Origin: Lineus longissimus
Taxonomy: Eukaryota > Nemertea > Pilidiophora > Heteronemertea > Lineidae
Direction: 5' to 3'
DNA: 64,000 bases
Assembly: GCF_910592395.1 (NCBI RefSeq)
Contig: NC_088318.1
Coordinates: 5,232,756 to 5,296,755 of the forward strand
Notes under the pieces: generated by a model
Database searches by the model: none
What the model was told of the DNA's origin: nothing
Seen by the model: the letters and a program-made list of their open reading frames with translations, nothing else
In this document: one piece after another, positions 22,323 through 34,650 of the stretch
Layout: each line of letters starts with the position of its first letter
Position numbering within the stretch: position 1 is the stretch's first letter
Program-made: the position numbers and the translations under genes

Positions 22323-24279
22323 GGCAATCGTACGGTCGAATGTGTAAATAGTTAAGGATCAATAACAGACGTCTGAAGTCGAATACAAGGAAACAAAATA
22401 CATGACCATGTAAATATAATTCATAAAGATATATTCAATGTTTCGAAGTTTTTATGGAATTTCATACCGCTGTTTACAATCCATCAGACGACGACAAAGA
22501 AGATCCACACTTTTACGCTGGCTGCATATGCGTACATGTAGCCATATACAAATACATCATGCGTTTTCCTTCGAATCAAGTGGATTGCTAGTACGGTCAA
22601 GTATTATATAAGGTGTCCTTGAAGACGGTAAAGCGTAAATACCTTTTCTATCAGCCATGACATGACAGGCCCAACCCTAAATTCGCAGTTTTCTTATAGT
22701 TCTCGCATGGTGGTGTATTGTGCACACGGGGACTAATTCATGACTATTTCGCTCATCTTGCTTTTCCACGACGGGATTATGTCGTGGCACGATATTTTCC
22801 GCGGAATGAACTTATGATTACCCTGTGTTGAATCCGTCAGGAATATAATTGCCGACTGTTTTGAATATTTCACAATAATTGTATGTTTCATTCATTCATG
22901 AGTTACACGATTCGATCGTAATTGTGAACTTGTGGAGTCAAGATGATATAGAAATATCAAAGACCAACTATTTTTCCGGTAGGTCGTGAACAACCTTGAC
23001 AGTGCCCGTATTGACAATGATGTCTTAGCCAATTGTCTCATTCCCAGATACTACATAGTACATGTATAGGATGGTGCATAGTATGGTAATTATCACACTC
23101 AATCGCAGAGGGGATAAACGGCGTCGTGTGGTGGCCAGTTGATATTGACAGATGGGAATTTGACTGTTGCAAATGACAAGGGGATAATGTTCACAGTGTT
23201 TGTGTATGGACCGTTAAGTACGGCTTGTAGCGGCAACCGAAATAAATCCATGGATCTTGCTATGCATGGCCACTTTGTCAGCAGTTGGGCTGCATTATAC
23301 AGTGTGGTCAAAAATATGGACGACCATACTTTCACCACCCAGAGAGCCAGACCCAGAGTTGATGGAAAATCTTAGTAGTCTTGAGCCCAAGATCTTTCGA
23401 GGCGGTCCAGTAGTTTTAGCTCCTGGGCAATATTTGTGGCTGATTAGTAGTAGATTTGTAGCCTTTCCAAAAAAAAGTTATTCTCTTGTCAGAAATTTCT
23501 CCCGACTTTGCTTTACAAAATTGGCTATGAAGCCAAAACTACTCGACTGAGGCGAGATATCTTGTCCTCTTATTTTCCACTTGGAGAATTCTCTATCAAC
23601 TGTGGTACAAGGCTTTTTCGCATCTTGACCCTCTCGTTTTGAACTCCACTACGCCGACAAAGACTGACCGATCTAAGATCCGTGAATTTGGGATAATATT
23701 ATTCCCACCTGTTTTGTGATATATGGCTTACTATAAAACCCGAGATGACAAATCGCGAAATCGCGAGATGAGTAATCACTAATTTCTGCCACAAGATTTT
23801 TTTCTTCCCTGGACCATGACAATCATCATTTCAAATTCTGCTGTTCACTTCTCCATTCAATGATAGTAGGGCCGAAAACAATACAAAGGTTACATGCAAC
23901 TGCATGTTCATCTTGACCACAAAGGTTTTTGCAACTTATGAAGATATACTGTGAGTATAATACCACGAGGTTTAGGATGCTGCATGTTTCAAGATTATTA
24001 TCACGTTACGCCTTGCGGCACAAGTCACCATACACAAGGTAGACCGATAACACAGGGCATGCACCTGGTGAACGTCTGGTCATCCCTAAAATAACGCGGA
24101 ATAATCTGACCATCGAAACTGGGCTATGAATTAGGTTAAATTCAACACACCGCACAGCGGAGTCTATTTCAATGGGCCAATCAAAACAAGGATAGCTCCC
24201 TACTACAGCCTCGGTCTCATGAATGTTCGCCTTTTCAGGTTCCATATTTGTAATACATCCTGTTGCGTATGGTACTCAC
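22323..24279. other. mostly noncoding; weak open frames
   Basis: A 78-codon plus frame at 23139-23375 reads coding-like (TDGNLTVANDKGIMFTVFVY) after an acceptor-like GATATTGACAG, but has no donor. At 23298 it contains CAGTGTGGTCAAAAATATGG after TA, resembling a Tc1-type terminus, though no partner end was found. Otherwise nothing is supported. Confidence 0.35.
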
Positions 24280-24557
24280 ACCGAGGTTGGCATCTCGCGA
24301 TTTCGCATTCCAAATCTCGCGGTTTATAATAAGCCGTGACATATCGCTCTTCTTTAGGACTACCTTGACACGAATGATCCCCTCATTTGTATTCGCAAAA
24401 CGTACCGTTCTTGGAAACACGTTTATCTGCTGGAATACATCGCATTTATCTAGTCTTCCCTGGTCAGCTGCAGTAATATTAAATACTGACGGAATGGCTG
24501 TGTTTGGCGCCGCCAGGGAACAATCATGATTAATAACCAATGGTTTCTTATAATTAG
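24280..24557 (-). CDS. candidate internal exon, unidentified protein
   Basis: A 278-base minus-strand exon sits between an acceptor (TCTGCAAATTCAG) and a consensus donor, GGT then GTGAGT. It enters with two bases of a split codon and leaves in phase 0. The roughly 92 residues include NHDCSLAAPNTAIPSVFNIT, the polar segment QGRLDKCDVFQQINVFPRTV and VRFANTNEGIIRVKVVLKKS. The alternation of beta-prone segments suggests an extracellular or beta-sandwich domain, but no family is recognised. The plus strand is also open here, which is expected opposite a coding exon of this composition. Confidence 0.5.
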
Positions 24558-24934
24558 CTGAATTTGCAGATTTGGTAAAAAATGAATCATGGCATTCGCT
24601 GTCTGAATAAGAGATTTATCGCGAAAAACAGATTTATGGAAGGCAAAGAAAAAACGACAAGACGCCTGTCACGTAATGCCAGTGCGTTTAGTTCGGTTTA
24701 TAGGGACTTTTCGGCAACTTCAAATTTCACGCCCGTGTTACGTATCACTATCGATTTTGCATTAAGTTCAGATGCAGCATTAAGGTGATAGGGGAAATGA
24801 AAACGATTCTTCCAAGTAACGTTTCAATCAAGTATCATTTACATGTAAGTCAGCGTGCCTATCGCATTCACGCATCGGGAATGTGCAACATATGAAAACA
24901 CCACACTGATAACAAAGATATGATTTCGGAATAC

Positions 24935-25033
24935 GGGCATGTGTTTTAACTTGCTGAAAATCTCTATTGATAACCACAACTTCTCGAACTTCAGACGACC
25001 TCTCTCTTTCTTGTATAGCGCCCACGCATCCTC
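24935..25033 (-). CDS. candidate exon, unidentified
   Basis: A very strong acceptor (TTTTTTTTTCGTACTAACGC then AG) opens a phase 0 frame reading EDAWALYKKERGRLKFEKLW and then LSIEIFSKLKHMP, up to a moderate donor, CCC then GTATTC. A nearer alternative donor is GCAA then GTTAAA. An alternative frame is also open. The preferred frame has GC-rich third positions and a helical, charged character. Its exit phase does not match the entry phase of 24557-24280, so a missing exon or a different donor would be needed to link them. Confidence 0.35.
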
Positions 25034-26570
25034 CTGCGTTAGTACGAAAAAAAAATCCGCTTTCGTACAAGCAACTGGCCAAGTATTACCCATCATTATT
25101 TTTCAGCCCATTAGCGCGTGAAATTGCAACTGTTCTTCCCGCTGCATTGATTTACTTTGCAACTAAGGTAGCGGAGTTCTAAAAGTGACAAACCTCATTA
25201 AAATCGCGTAAATCGACGAGACTACTCCGCCCACCACTCACAGGCTCAAATAAAAAGACAGCCCCAGCAATGAATTGACATCAGCTTGACGTGGAGAAAG
25301 AGCTCAAACCTCACATTGCCATCACTTGCTATAAAATCTACTGAATCCGTATTTTCGACGTGACCCCTGAGGCCCAGCAAGATCTCGTGCTTTGAAGCAA
25401 ACCAATAGAGACAGCCATAAGCTCCGAGCAACCCCATTAATGGTTTTTACAGCTTCCGTCCCCGAGCAGGCAAACTTTGATAAGTATCTGTGCGTTAAAT
25501 CCACCTTTTGGGATGGATATTACAAGTGCCAGGTTGTTAGAGTCCGCTGGGATTCTCTAATGTGCTGTATGTGTCTACATAAACTTGTAATAAGATGGTA
25601 TTGGCAAGTTAACATACGTTTTGCATGCTAAAAGACCGTTGTCTAGATACGGGACTTGCCAATTTCTGACCAATGCGTTCGTTCAGCATGTGGCAAATAA
25701 AAATAAGATTCTGTCAAATCCAGAGCCTTTTAGGAAGGCGTCAATTAATCGACCATACATGTACTTAGTCGAGTCTTAGTCGGCATCTGATAAGATCGCA
25801 GACTTATCATTATCTGATAACGCGTTGAAAGTTTGCCGAGGGACTCTCGCGACCGGCATTCAGGAATACGGGTAGTACATGGCCACTCTTGTATCGACCC
25901 TTTCAAGCCATTTCGCATATAAATTGTACCCTTAAAGGGTGTATTCAATTCATATAAATATTGCCATCATCATAGGTAATTGAGATAATGAAGTTAATGT
26001 GTCTGTTCAGCGTTCTTATTGGGCAGTGACCGCAACCAGCTCGTATGCACAGTCCCAGATTTCAGCATGGCTTTGTGTGTGAGTGTATTTTAAAAACTGT
26101 CCAAAGGCTTGCGATGGGAGGATTAATAGTACAGTTAGATGATAATAGTTTTGTTTATATGCGATAAGAAAGAATGTGCTAGGGAAGCCCATTAGTGTCG
26201 TTACATGACAGGCTAGCAATTTGACTATTATATATATACATCTCCTGTATCATTGAATCATGTGGAAAAAGATATCATGATGATCAGTCTATAAACTTGG
26301 CGAAATAGCAGACGATCGCCAGATTGTTGGCAAAACAGCTCGTTATTCTTGTACTTCTTGCATATTGCAACGATTGTGATTTGGTAAAGAGAATATTACT
26401 CCTCTCGAGAATGTTGCACTGTTGTCAGAATGGCGTTTATTCATCCAGTCCAATTTCAAAAAGCAAATTAAATCAGGTAGAATTGCTCGGTAAAAATATT
26501 TTTCATTTGATATGTTGTGCCAAAAAACGCTGTCAAAGTGCTTTTGTTGATGGCAGCGTTTTTGCCTCAC
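25034..26570. other. mostly noncoding; one weak exon candidate
   Basis: A plus-strand segment at 25453-25532 follows a good acceptor (ATGGTTTTTACAG), reads SVPEQANFDKYLCVKSTFWD and ends at CAG then GTTGTT. Support is weak (about 0.25). Nothing else was seen. Confidence 0.35.
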
Positions 26571-26669
26571 CCTGCACTGCACTGCACTGCACTGCACTGC
26601 ACTGCACTGCACTGCACTGCACTGCACTGCACTGCACTGCACTGCACTGCACTGCACTGCACTGCACTG
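26571..26669. repeat. perfect pentanucleotide array (ACTGC)n, about 19.5 units
   Basis: About 98 bases of uninterrupted ACTGC repeat with no visible unit change. It keeps frames open on both strands, so the long frames at 26324-26689 and 26343-26729 are artefacts. A perfect array of this length is probably young and length-polymorphic. Confidence 0.98.
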
Positions 26670-28832
26670 AACTTCTGATAAAAATCTGATGACAGGATGT
26701 ACATAGAGATACACACGGGCGATGTACACATTGTTACAGTTTATCTTGCATTTCTAGGCGACCTACATGCCATCAACGACCCGGCGAATTCGATAAAAAA
26801 CTCATACCAACAACATGTACCTGTAACTCCGCACAAGATTGTAATCTGCTTAAATACTTAGTACATGTATTTTGAGAGTCAAACTACATGTCTTCATTGT
26901 CAAGCTGGAAAGGTCAGATATTTTGGTGAATATCAGTAAATTGGCTTTAGAGCTTGTAGCAATCTGTGATTGCGTTCGTTGACATTCACTGATCGACAAC
27001 AATAAGAAGCCTTAACCATGTCGTCCGATATTGAAATAAGATAGCGTCAAAAATTGATATTTCAAAACTACTTTTGTGGGGGAAATCGTTTTCCTCCTGA
27101 AATTCTAAGGGGTACGCGTTTTCATTGTTGGGTTAGATCATGAAGCAAAATGTCAGCATCCGTGATTAATCCAAAAAGCTAATCACCTGATTATACGATG
27201 TATATCGATAATAAAGTTCTATCACAAGCAGGAGAAAGAATATGCCTTCAGTAAATTTTATGTTCATACAATTTATGCACAAAAACTTCGTCAGAATACT
27301 TTATGCGGATGGCAGATGTCGCCAGATACCCCAGCTGGCGGGGTACGGCTGGCGGGGTGGGGTGGTGTTTTTATGGCTTCAGAGAATCAAGCAGCCAATA
27401 CATCATTCCGGAACGATAGAAATAATTTCAAAGCAAAAGAGATGTTTCTGCTACAAACAGCCGTATTGATGGCCTGATGACATCTTGCGTTCCTTTGCCT
27501 GCATGTAGAGTCATAACCGCGTTATAAATAACTGTGATGGAATTTTCTTTTCGGGACTCAGCATTCCAAATTTTGCGACTTTCGCTGCAATTTTTTTCTA
27601 TTTGCCTGTGAAAACTCGATACCGAAACCTTAAGAATCAGTTACCAAAATGGAAGAAAAAAGCAACAGGAATATTCAACCCTAGCACTTCTCTCCTTTCA
27701 CTTGAATTGTTTGTTTCTTGTTAGACCAGATAACGCGCATAGGTGTAAGATGAACCGTCGGTAAGACAGCACAATGCTAATTTGAAAACAAAATCTTGCA
27801 TTCCTGGTAGCATCGGATTTAACTTCTTTCTCGTTTCCCTGCAGAATACGCTGGGATGAGACGTATTTTGGGAACGCTCTGTAAAAGTCGGAAGGAAAAG
27901 GTCATATCAGTGCAGTGAGAGCTGACTGTCACACCAGTATCCATTACATTCACATGGCTGAACAACCTCCTATATGAAAATGGTGCAACTTACTTTAAAA
28001 CATACAGTCATATGGTACATTTTACAACTTTTTAGCTTTAGCGCTGCCGGCGCTGTTGATAGCTCAGCCAAAAAACATTGAGGTTGTCGTAATATTCTTG
28101 TCCATAATCTTCGACCAGAACCTTTTTTTTGTCTTTATGTTCGTGTACAAAACTATTCAAAAGAACGAGGGAAGAACTGTAACAATATGTCAACAATTAT
28201 GTCAACAGGGTGTCAAAACATCAATCTGCAAACAATATTTAAATAGGTTGTAAAAATGTCTTTCCGATTTTATTCCACACTCCGTTTAATACTTAGCCGC
28301 AAGCGTATGATTAGGCTATGGTTATTAAAAAAAATATTAAGCATAAAGTTGAATACCTTTTAAAACCTAATCCAGTCTATATAGCATGCTTCCCTCATAA
28401 TTCAACCTCGTCTACTGTAGAGTAGGGCGCACGGATACCAATGGCAGGCATTATTCAAATTCACCGTTCGTGAGAATTATGTTCCTCCATTATGAACGCT
28501 ATGCTACATTACGCCAGTACCAATTTCCTGTGACGGGAAGTCGCAACTTCCTCGGTAGTCACTTGATGAAGGTATAATCGCAATTGGCTGCGCCCCACGA
28601 CATCACCTATAAGGATAAAGAAGGGCCGACACACTGGTGTACCGCGCGACTAGATTTATCTTCTAGATTTTTTCTCCTTTTGTTGGTTCCACTGCTTTAT
28701 GTAGACGGGCATAATGTACATTTGAAAAAATATTTTTCTTGTTGCGTGGTGATGGCAAGGCCTTGGGGATGAGTTGACATAAATGCTTTTAGCATTATAT
28801 TGCGATAAAAAGCGGTGGCATTGCTCATACAC
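26670..28832. other. no gene seen
   Basis: No supported coding or RNA feature. There is a small GGCGGGGT tandem at 27338-27360. Confidence 0.45.
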
Positions 28833-28973
28833 CATGGCGGAAAGAAGTGTCGATCCATCGGCAACTCTGTTTTGCAGTGTGCCCGATCTTATACTCAAAT
28901 CATTTCGATGTGTGCCCAAAATGCCCGATCGTCCCCATGTCCAAACAAATACTCTGACCAATACTTTTAAATA
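28833..28973 (+). CDS. small open frame with strong start context
   Basis: The ATG lies in an ideal context (ACACCATGGCGG) and opens 46 codons: MAERSVDPSATLFCSVPDLI, then KSFRCVPKMPDRPHV, ending LTNTFK at a TAA. The start motif is YY1-like, as at 2661 and 15350. There is no clear internal donor. It could be a short gene, a first exon with a missed donor, or chance. Confidence 0.27.
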
Positions 28974-30839
28974 AATTGACACTGCCCCTCGGAATTCTTA
29001 AAACTCTTGCTGTTTACTTCAAGATGCAAAGGGCTTGACCCGCAAACGATGTTCTTGAATGCCATTTGTTTTGGTTTCTTGTGAAGGGGGCGGTTTTGTC
29101 GATCAAAAATAATTATTTGATCGGGTCTCATCCGTCAGTAAGGCCTCGTAGTAGACATATGTCCTGGGCATGGGGCCCAGCTGCAGTCATTAGTCGGGAA
29201 TCTAGTTCCTCAGTTTTAAGTTCGGGCCTAAATTTGATCTACCGAAGCTGGATCAGCTGCCACGTACTTTTCCACAGATAGCACAAGAGAATGAAAAGCA
29301 TTTATAGGCGGCGCCTTTCCATGAGCCTGATCAAGGTGCCACCCCGTTCAAAACCGAAAACATCATTCACGAGCTTTTCCGACACTAACAATCATCAGAG
29401 TCAGCTTTCAATAAATGTGCTAATATCAATATGTGCACATGATGAGCGGACCTACAAAGCATTAATGTGCCGGTACGTCATGCTACTCTCCTTGTACACA
29501 CATGTTCCTGTACTTTACATATAGACAAGATAAGATTGTCTCACACTGATTTGCCAAGAGGCTTTAAGTCAATTTAAACGTATTTACGTTCGAATTAGCT
29601 CCAAGCAGCTGGCGCGCTCAATATAGACAGCGTTTGCCATCTCGTCAAATTGGTTCGCTTGGATTTAATAAGGTCACAGGTTCGATGTTATTGGTTAGTA
29701 TTATGGAGACTATTCAAAGTTATCAAATTAACCCACTCTATCCATGGGGGAAGGAGAAATGCATTGATCCGATATCGAATGAAACATTTCTTGCTTGAGA
29801 AGTGGCGAGGTTTTTAGGCGTTGGATTGTAAAAGTAGAAGTAGCTATCGATAAAAGAAATCACTATTAATAATTTCCTTTGTTCATTTCTTTGGACAAAA
29901 AAACACCCCAATGGAAAAGTGGCCAGTCGTTTCCGTTACAGTAATAAGCCAAATTACATGTGTTGTATCTAAAATAATGTTCTGGCCAATAATTTTTTGT
30001 CCTGAAGCCAGCCTTAGGCCAATAGATTTAACGGTTTAGGCAAGCACAACATAACCAAACGTCGGGTAATTTAGTAGTAAAGGTATTTAACGCAGCTTGA
30101 AGCTTCATAGTATTGTATTTTGAGAATTTGGGTCCAACGATTGTTTCAAATCGATAGCTCAATCGTCAAATAAGCCTTCATGATGACTCCTACATCTTAA
30201 TTGAATTAAAAACGCGTTACAAATGACTACGAAAGTTATTCCAATGAATTATATATTCAAGTGTCTTTGATCTGTGACGATATGTTCTTTGTGAATGTAT
30301 GGATTAGGGCCATCTACATGGATTCTATCCTCGCGTGATAACTGAAAGTCCCACAACAGAATTCACAACACGTACAATATAAAGAAATCAATCTGTCTCA
30401 GTGACATCGAGTGATAATACCGTCTCAAGGCCATCACTGTATCATAGATCAGCAATAAGGATGATGATGGGGTTCTTGTGGTTTAGATATGTCAAGTGAA
30501 GTCGTGGGCTGAGGATTAACTGATTCTACGATCAATTTAAAATAAGGTATTCTGCCAAGAAACATGAATTTCACATTGAATTTATCTTTGATGAGTTCTA
30601 TGAACAGAAGACATTTGGTCCGATGTGCAAATCGAACAACTCTTATCATTTATAAGATTCTATATCCAGCTTTTCCTTTCGAAATAGGTGGATAAAATCA
30701 TGCATGTGATGATTTTTTAGGGCATAGAATCAGTGAATCCTCGGCCCACGAAGTGTCGATACGCGAAACAGACAAAATGCAATACAAATCAAATGTTATC
30801 ATTCCTTTTGAATGCAATTTACAGTCCAAATCACAATTG
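28974..30839. other. no gene seen
   Basis: Only unsupported open stretches (29066-29281, 29291-29524). AT-rich. Confidence 0.45.
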
Positions 30840-31065
30840 TCATCCCAAAATTCGCGTCATTTGCGCGTCATTGACACGCTACCTATCGCGTAGTTCGTGC
30901 GTAAGTCGCGTGTAATTTACACGAAACATAGAGAGATAAGCCGCGTCACTGGTGCGTCCCCTCGTTCTCGTTCTCGATCTCGGAGTGCATCTGAACCTCG
31001 CTATTGACGTGCAACTCGGTGCGAAACTTGCGCGTCACTCACCCAAAGCAGGACGGGTGTCATTT
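30840..31065. promoter_or_regulatory. CpG-rich cluster of GCGTCA/TGACGC motifs
   Basis: In about 220 bases there are repeated GCGTCA or reverse motifs (CGCGTCATTTGCGCGTCATT, GACACGCTACC, CGCGTCACTGGTGCGTC, GCGCGTCACTC) and a near-palindrome, CGTGTAATTTACACG. CpG density is far above the surroundings. It could be a regulatory island or part of a GC-rich repeat. The plus frame across it (30952-31212) is not convincing. Confidence 0.4.
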
Positions 31066-32402
31066 GTGATTCGGTCTGTATACATCATCATTTATAAGCT
31101 TGCTACAAGTAGTACATGGCTACCCTACAAGTACTATGTGCGCTTCAAGCGAACTCTCCATAGCAAAATCACATTCTATGAAAACTTACCATTTCGGTTA
31201 GGTTTGCTCTAAATATTAAATTATTGCAACAACGAGCCGCGTTGTATATTATAAAGGAACAACTTGAGCATGAGATATGTTGGTCTTTCATACAAAAATG
31301 GCTTCCAGCAGGACCGTGACTTTTCTTAACAGGATAACTGAAAGGTCATTGAACTGCAATAAACAATGCACTAGAACGGTTTGTAACCATAGGCCAGCCT
31401 GAAATTCACATGCCATGTCCAAAACTGCCTCGCAACACCGTCGAAAATCAGCATTTGTGTGATACTACTGGTGGCGGCGCAGGGTCATTATCCACCTGGC
31501 AAGGTAACTACCACGCCCAAGCTGTCCCTTTAAGAGTTGCAAGTAGCCTAACATGCAACTCCTTCATGTGTGCTTTTAAAGATCAAAAAGAGGGTCCCAG
31601 ACAATATTGGAAGTCATTTCCTCGTTCATACCACAAGGAAACGAAGGAAGTGGCGGAATGCTTTGATTGCGGTAGGCGGTCAATGTTGTCGCGATATGTT
31701 GCACTCGAGTATGGTTCATGTCAGGTCGGTACGACCAAGAATTATGGCGACCTTGTTGTATAAATGTGGCGAGTGCTTTTTACAGTGTATCAGCCTGGAT
31801 ATACAGATAATTCTTTCGTTAGGGAAGCGTATAGTGGTTCGGGTCGCTGGTTTACATGCAGATAAGTAATATAGGGCATCCGAAAACCTGACAAATCAGT
31901 TTCAACGCAAAAATTGGTTTTCCTATAATTTAAAACTAAAAATTAATTAATCGTCATAAAACGGCTGGTAATAATCTTGTGGGGGTGAAAATATTAGATC
32001 TCATCCCTGAAAAATTACTTATTTAGAAGATCAAGGGTGGTAACGTATTTCGTTTCATATATTATCGCAATATTCAATAGTTTTCTCACACAAACCAGAA
32101 GTCATGAATTGGAACTCCAGTATACATCGGTTTATAGTCCATGTGCAAATGATACTAGTAACAACCCTCTGTTATACATGAAAGTAACAATCGCTGGGAG
32201 TTTAAGCTATAATATGCGCAAAATCCGTGCTACTAACGGCATGCCTGAGCTTCAAGAAATGCGATCATTATGACAAAAGTAGTTGCATCGCTTTCAAGTC
32301 GAATACAGTTTTCTCTAAACATTACTCCATCATCCACTGGCATGCTCCCAAGGCACCAATTCCCCAAACGAATGTTTTGAATTGCGTAAAGGTTTGAATT
32401 CA
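31066..32402. other. mostly noncoding; one open frame
   Basis: A 117-codon frame from an ATG at 31410 to a TAA at 31763 (containing ECFDCGRRSMLSRYVALEYG) has mixed coding character and no domain. I rate it about 0.25. Nothing else is supported. Confidence 0.3.
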
Positions 32403-32846
32403 CTATACATTATTCAGTTGGTTTGCTTCGACAAGTTTTACTGGCTAACTTTCATAGATACTACGTGACACAAAATACATTGTCTACTCTTGATCTTGAA
32501 TAACTCATCAAACTGAAGAAAAAAATTATATCAATTTTTTGCCGCATGTGCGATACGTTTGGGTTCCAGTTAGTTTTTTATTCGGTTTTGCCAACTTCAT
32601 TGGTTATTACGCAATACGTATTTACATCTTTCAATACTTCTGAAGCCGATTCGGTTAAGTGGCCGCCAATCAAACACTTATTGGAACCCAAACGTATCGC
32701 ACATGCGGCAAAAATTTGATATAATTTTTTCTTCAGTTTTTTGAGTAATTCAAGATCAAGAGTAGACAATGTATTTTGTGTCACGTAGTATCTATGAAAG
32801 TTAGCCAATAAAACTTGTCGAAGCAAACCAACTGAATAATGTATAG
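32403..32846. mobile_element. long hairpin element with 165 bp arms
   Basis: The arm at 32403-32568 and the reverse complement of 32682-32846 are nearly identical, with roughly six differences and one gap by eye. They are separated by a 113 bp loop. The outer ends read CTATACATTATTCAGTTGG. No open transposase and no certain target duplication. A TA flanks the CATTATTCAG end on both sides, which would fit a mariner-like origin. Transcripts across it would fold into a near-perfect double strand. Confidence 0.85.
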
Positions 32847-34517
32847 ATGTCTTGAGGGTGCATGGTGAGTAACAAGGAAGTTAGCTCATTTCTAGTGTGT
32901 CAGATCAATCAAGCCTCACATTACACCACCTACGTCGAATAAGGATGAATGTATCACTTTAACTTTGGTTTTGGTGTTTGATTCATGACTGCAGACGACA
33001 CCCAATTAAACTTGCTCAGCGGCAAGAGTACGGAATGATTTAAATGCCTTTATGCTCATTTGGGATCAATACACCAACTCGAACCCAAAAGTATCGATTT
33101 CAGTTACTTCTGATAGGTAATTTGTAAAATATTGACTTTCATATTTCAGGATAAAAAATTCGTCATATTTTTTCAGTCGCCTTGTACACTATGTTGATTC
33201 TACAAGTTGTACTGGATGGCTATGATAGCCAGATAGCTATGATAGATAGATCTCGTTCTATAGTTGTGCTATGGCCATTTGAATAATTCACGATTCCTCA
33301 TAATCCCGGTTCATAATGGCTTTTGAAGATCGTTCCTTGCGGTTAAAATGAAGCGAAACGATGCATTGATGTGCTTTATATCACTGAGTTTGATTTCATA
33401 GGCAATTTGCTGCAATTTACTTTTCTGGTACACATTGCTTTACTTTGATGTTCATAGTGTTCAAAGTCAAATAGGGGTGATATAAAATTCCGTTCTATGA
33501 CCATTATAACCATAGCATAAACGCATATGATCACGGAGAATTGAGGATTCATGAAGAATAGTTTCGAAATGCTGTTTTAACGCCCAGTCAACTCACTTTA
33601 TTTGAATATAATTAGCTTGTTTATTGGTTCTGTGACACGGCTTGGTATTAATCTTCAGCGTTATGTCTGCGCATACTGCGCAGTGATTTGTCTGGGGATA
33701 CATCGGAACGATTTTCCTCTGGCTATATGACAATATATAGGGAAAATAAAGTGATGTCTACTAGACATAAATTAGATATCTACAAAATTCATGTATAATA
33801 ATAGACTTCAACCAAATGATTTCTATACACCTTTCCAGAAATGGGGTGCTGAGTGTCCGAAATAGTGATGTCATAAGGGGAAACTAGGCCTTATGGTGGA
33901 GGGACAAAGGAGATAGTCATGGTTGACCAACACAATTGAATGCCTTTAATGATGGACAAGGGGAAAAAGTTAGTTCCAATGCAAGCCACCAATTTCGGGA
34001 AGCATGTATAGACATCAACCATTTCATTAGACAATATTTTTCAAAGTCAAAAGATTTTCCAAAATGACACTATATACATGATGTTGAAAAAAAGAACTTG
34101 ATAAAAGTTAAAAGCATTTCTTATGCAGACGCTTCAATTGTTCAAGTTTATTTAACGGCGATGGGTTGTTCTGTGACAATGTTCAAAATGCATCAGCATC
34201 CCTCAACTATTACTGATTGAAGAAAAAAGCACACGCATGGCTGTTTAAATCAGTCGCGGGTGGATTCCGGAAACTCTAGCGGCATGCAATGTCGATGGCA
34301 TGAGCAGTCATAGAACGACAATGTGAAACCGTTTTCTCGCAAGCGTTCTATTGAAGGCTTTCGCAGTTGTGATCATTTGTGTATTCATCTAGTAAGTAAT
34401 CTAACGCCGGTATAGCATTTTCTTCCTCGGCTCGTTCAGGCCTGAAAAAGAGCATTCGAAGAGAAATACACATTATTCTGTCACAAATGGAGACAAACAT
34501 GTAAAAGAAAATGTAAC
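32847..34517. other. no gene seen
   Basis: AT-rich. Small imperfect repeats of GATAGCCAGATAGCTATGAT at 33220-33250. No supported feature. Confidence 0.45.
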
Positions 34518-34650
34518 CGGCGGAACATCTGAAAAACAGAAATCGATGACTCTGGATCCAGGCCAGCTCTTCCAGATTTCCCTTTTACATGAATGTCTCT
34601 CACAGCTCTTGGTATATATAGCATGGTGTCGGGAAGGTTCAGTAACTCGG
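34518..34650 (-). CDS. candidate exon, unidentified
   Basis: After an acceptor-like CTCTGCCTAAG the minus strand reads ELLNLPDTMLYIPRAVRDIH and then VKGKSGRAGLDPESSISVFQ, up to a weak donor (CCG then GTTACA). An internal TTTCTGTTTTTCAG is itself a good acceptor, so the true exon may begin there. Upstream on the same strand, 34876 begins a hydrophobic ATG frame (MVWNFVGVVLSADHLM) that could be a signal-peptide exon. No family is recognised. Confidence 0.3.

Noticed and set aside
23298-23340. Tc1-type transposon end (CAGTGTGGTCAAAAATATGG)
   Set aside because: It resembles Tc1 termini and follows TA, but no inverted partner was found nearby, and the sequence also lies in a coding-like frame.
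26324-26729. Open frames of 121 and 128 codons on both strands
   Set aside because: They are kept open by the ACTGC pentanucleotide array, whose repeat contains no stop in those frames. The flanks are unremarkable.
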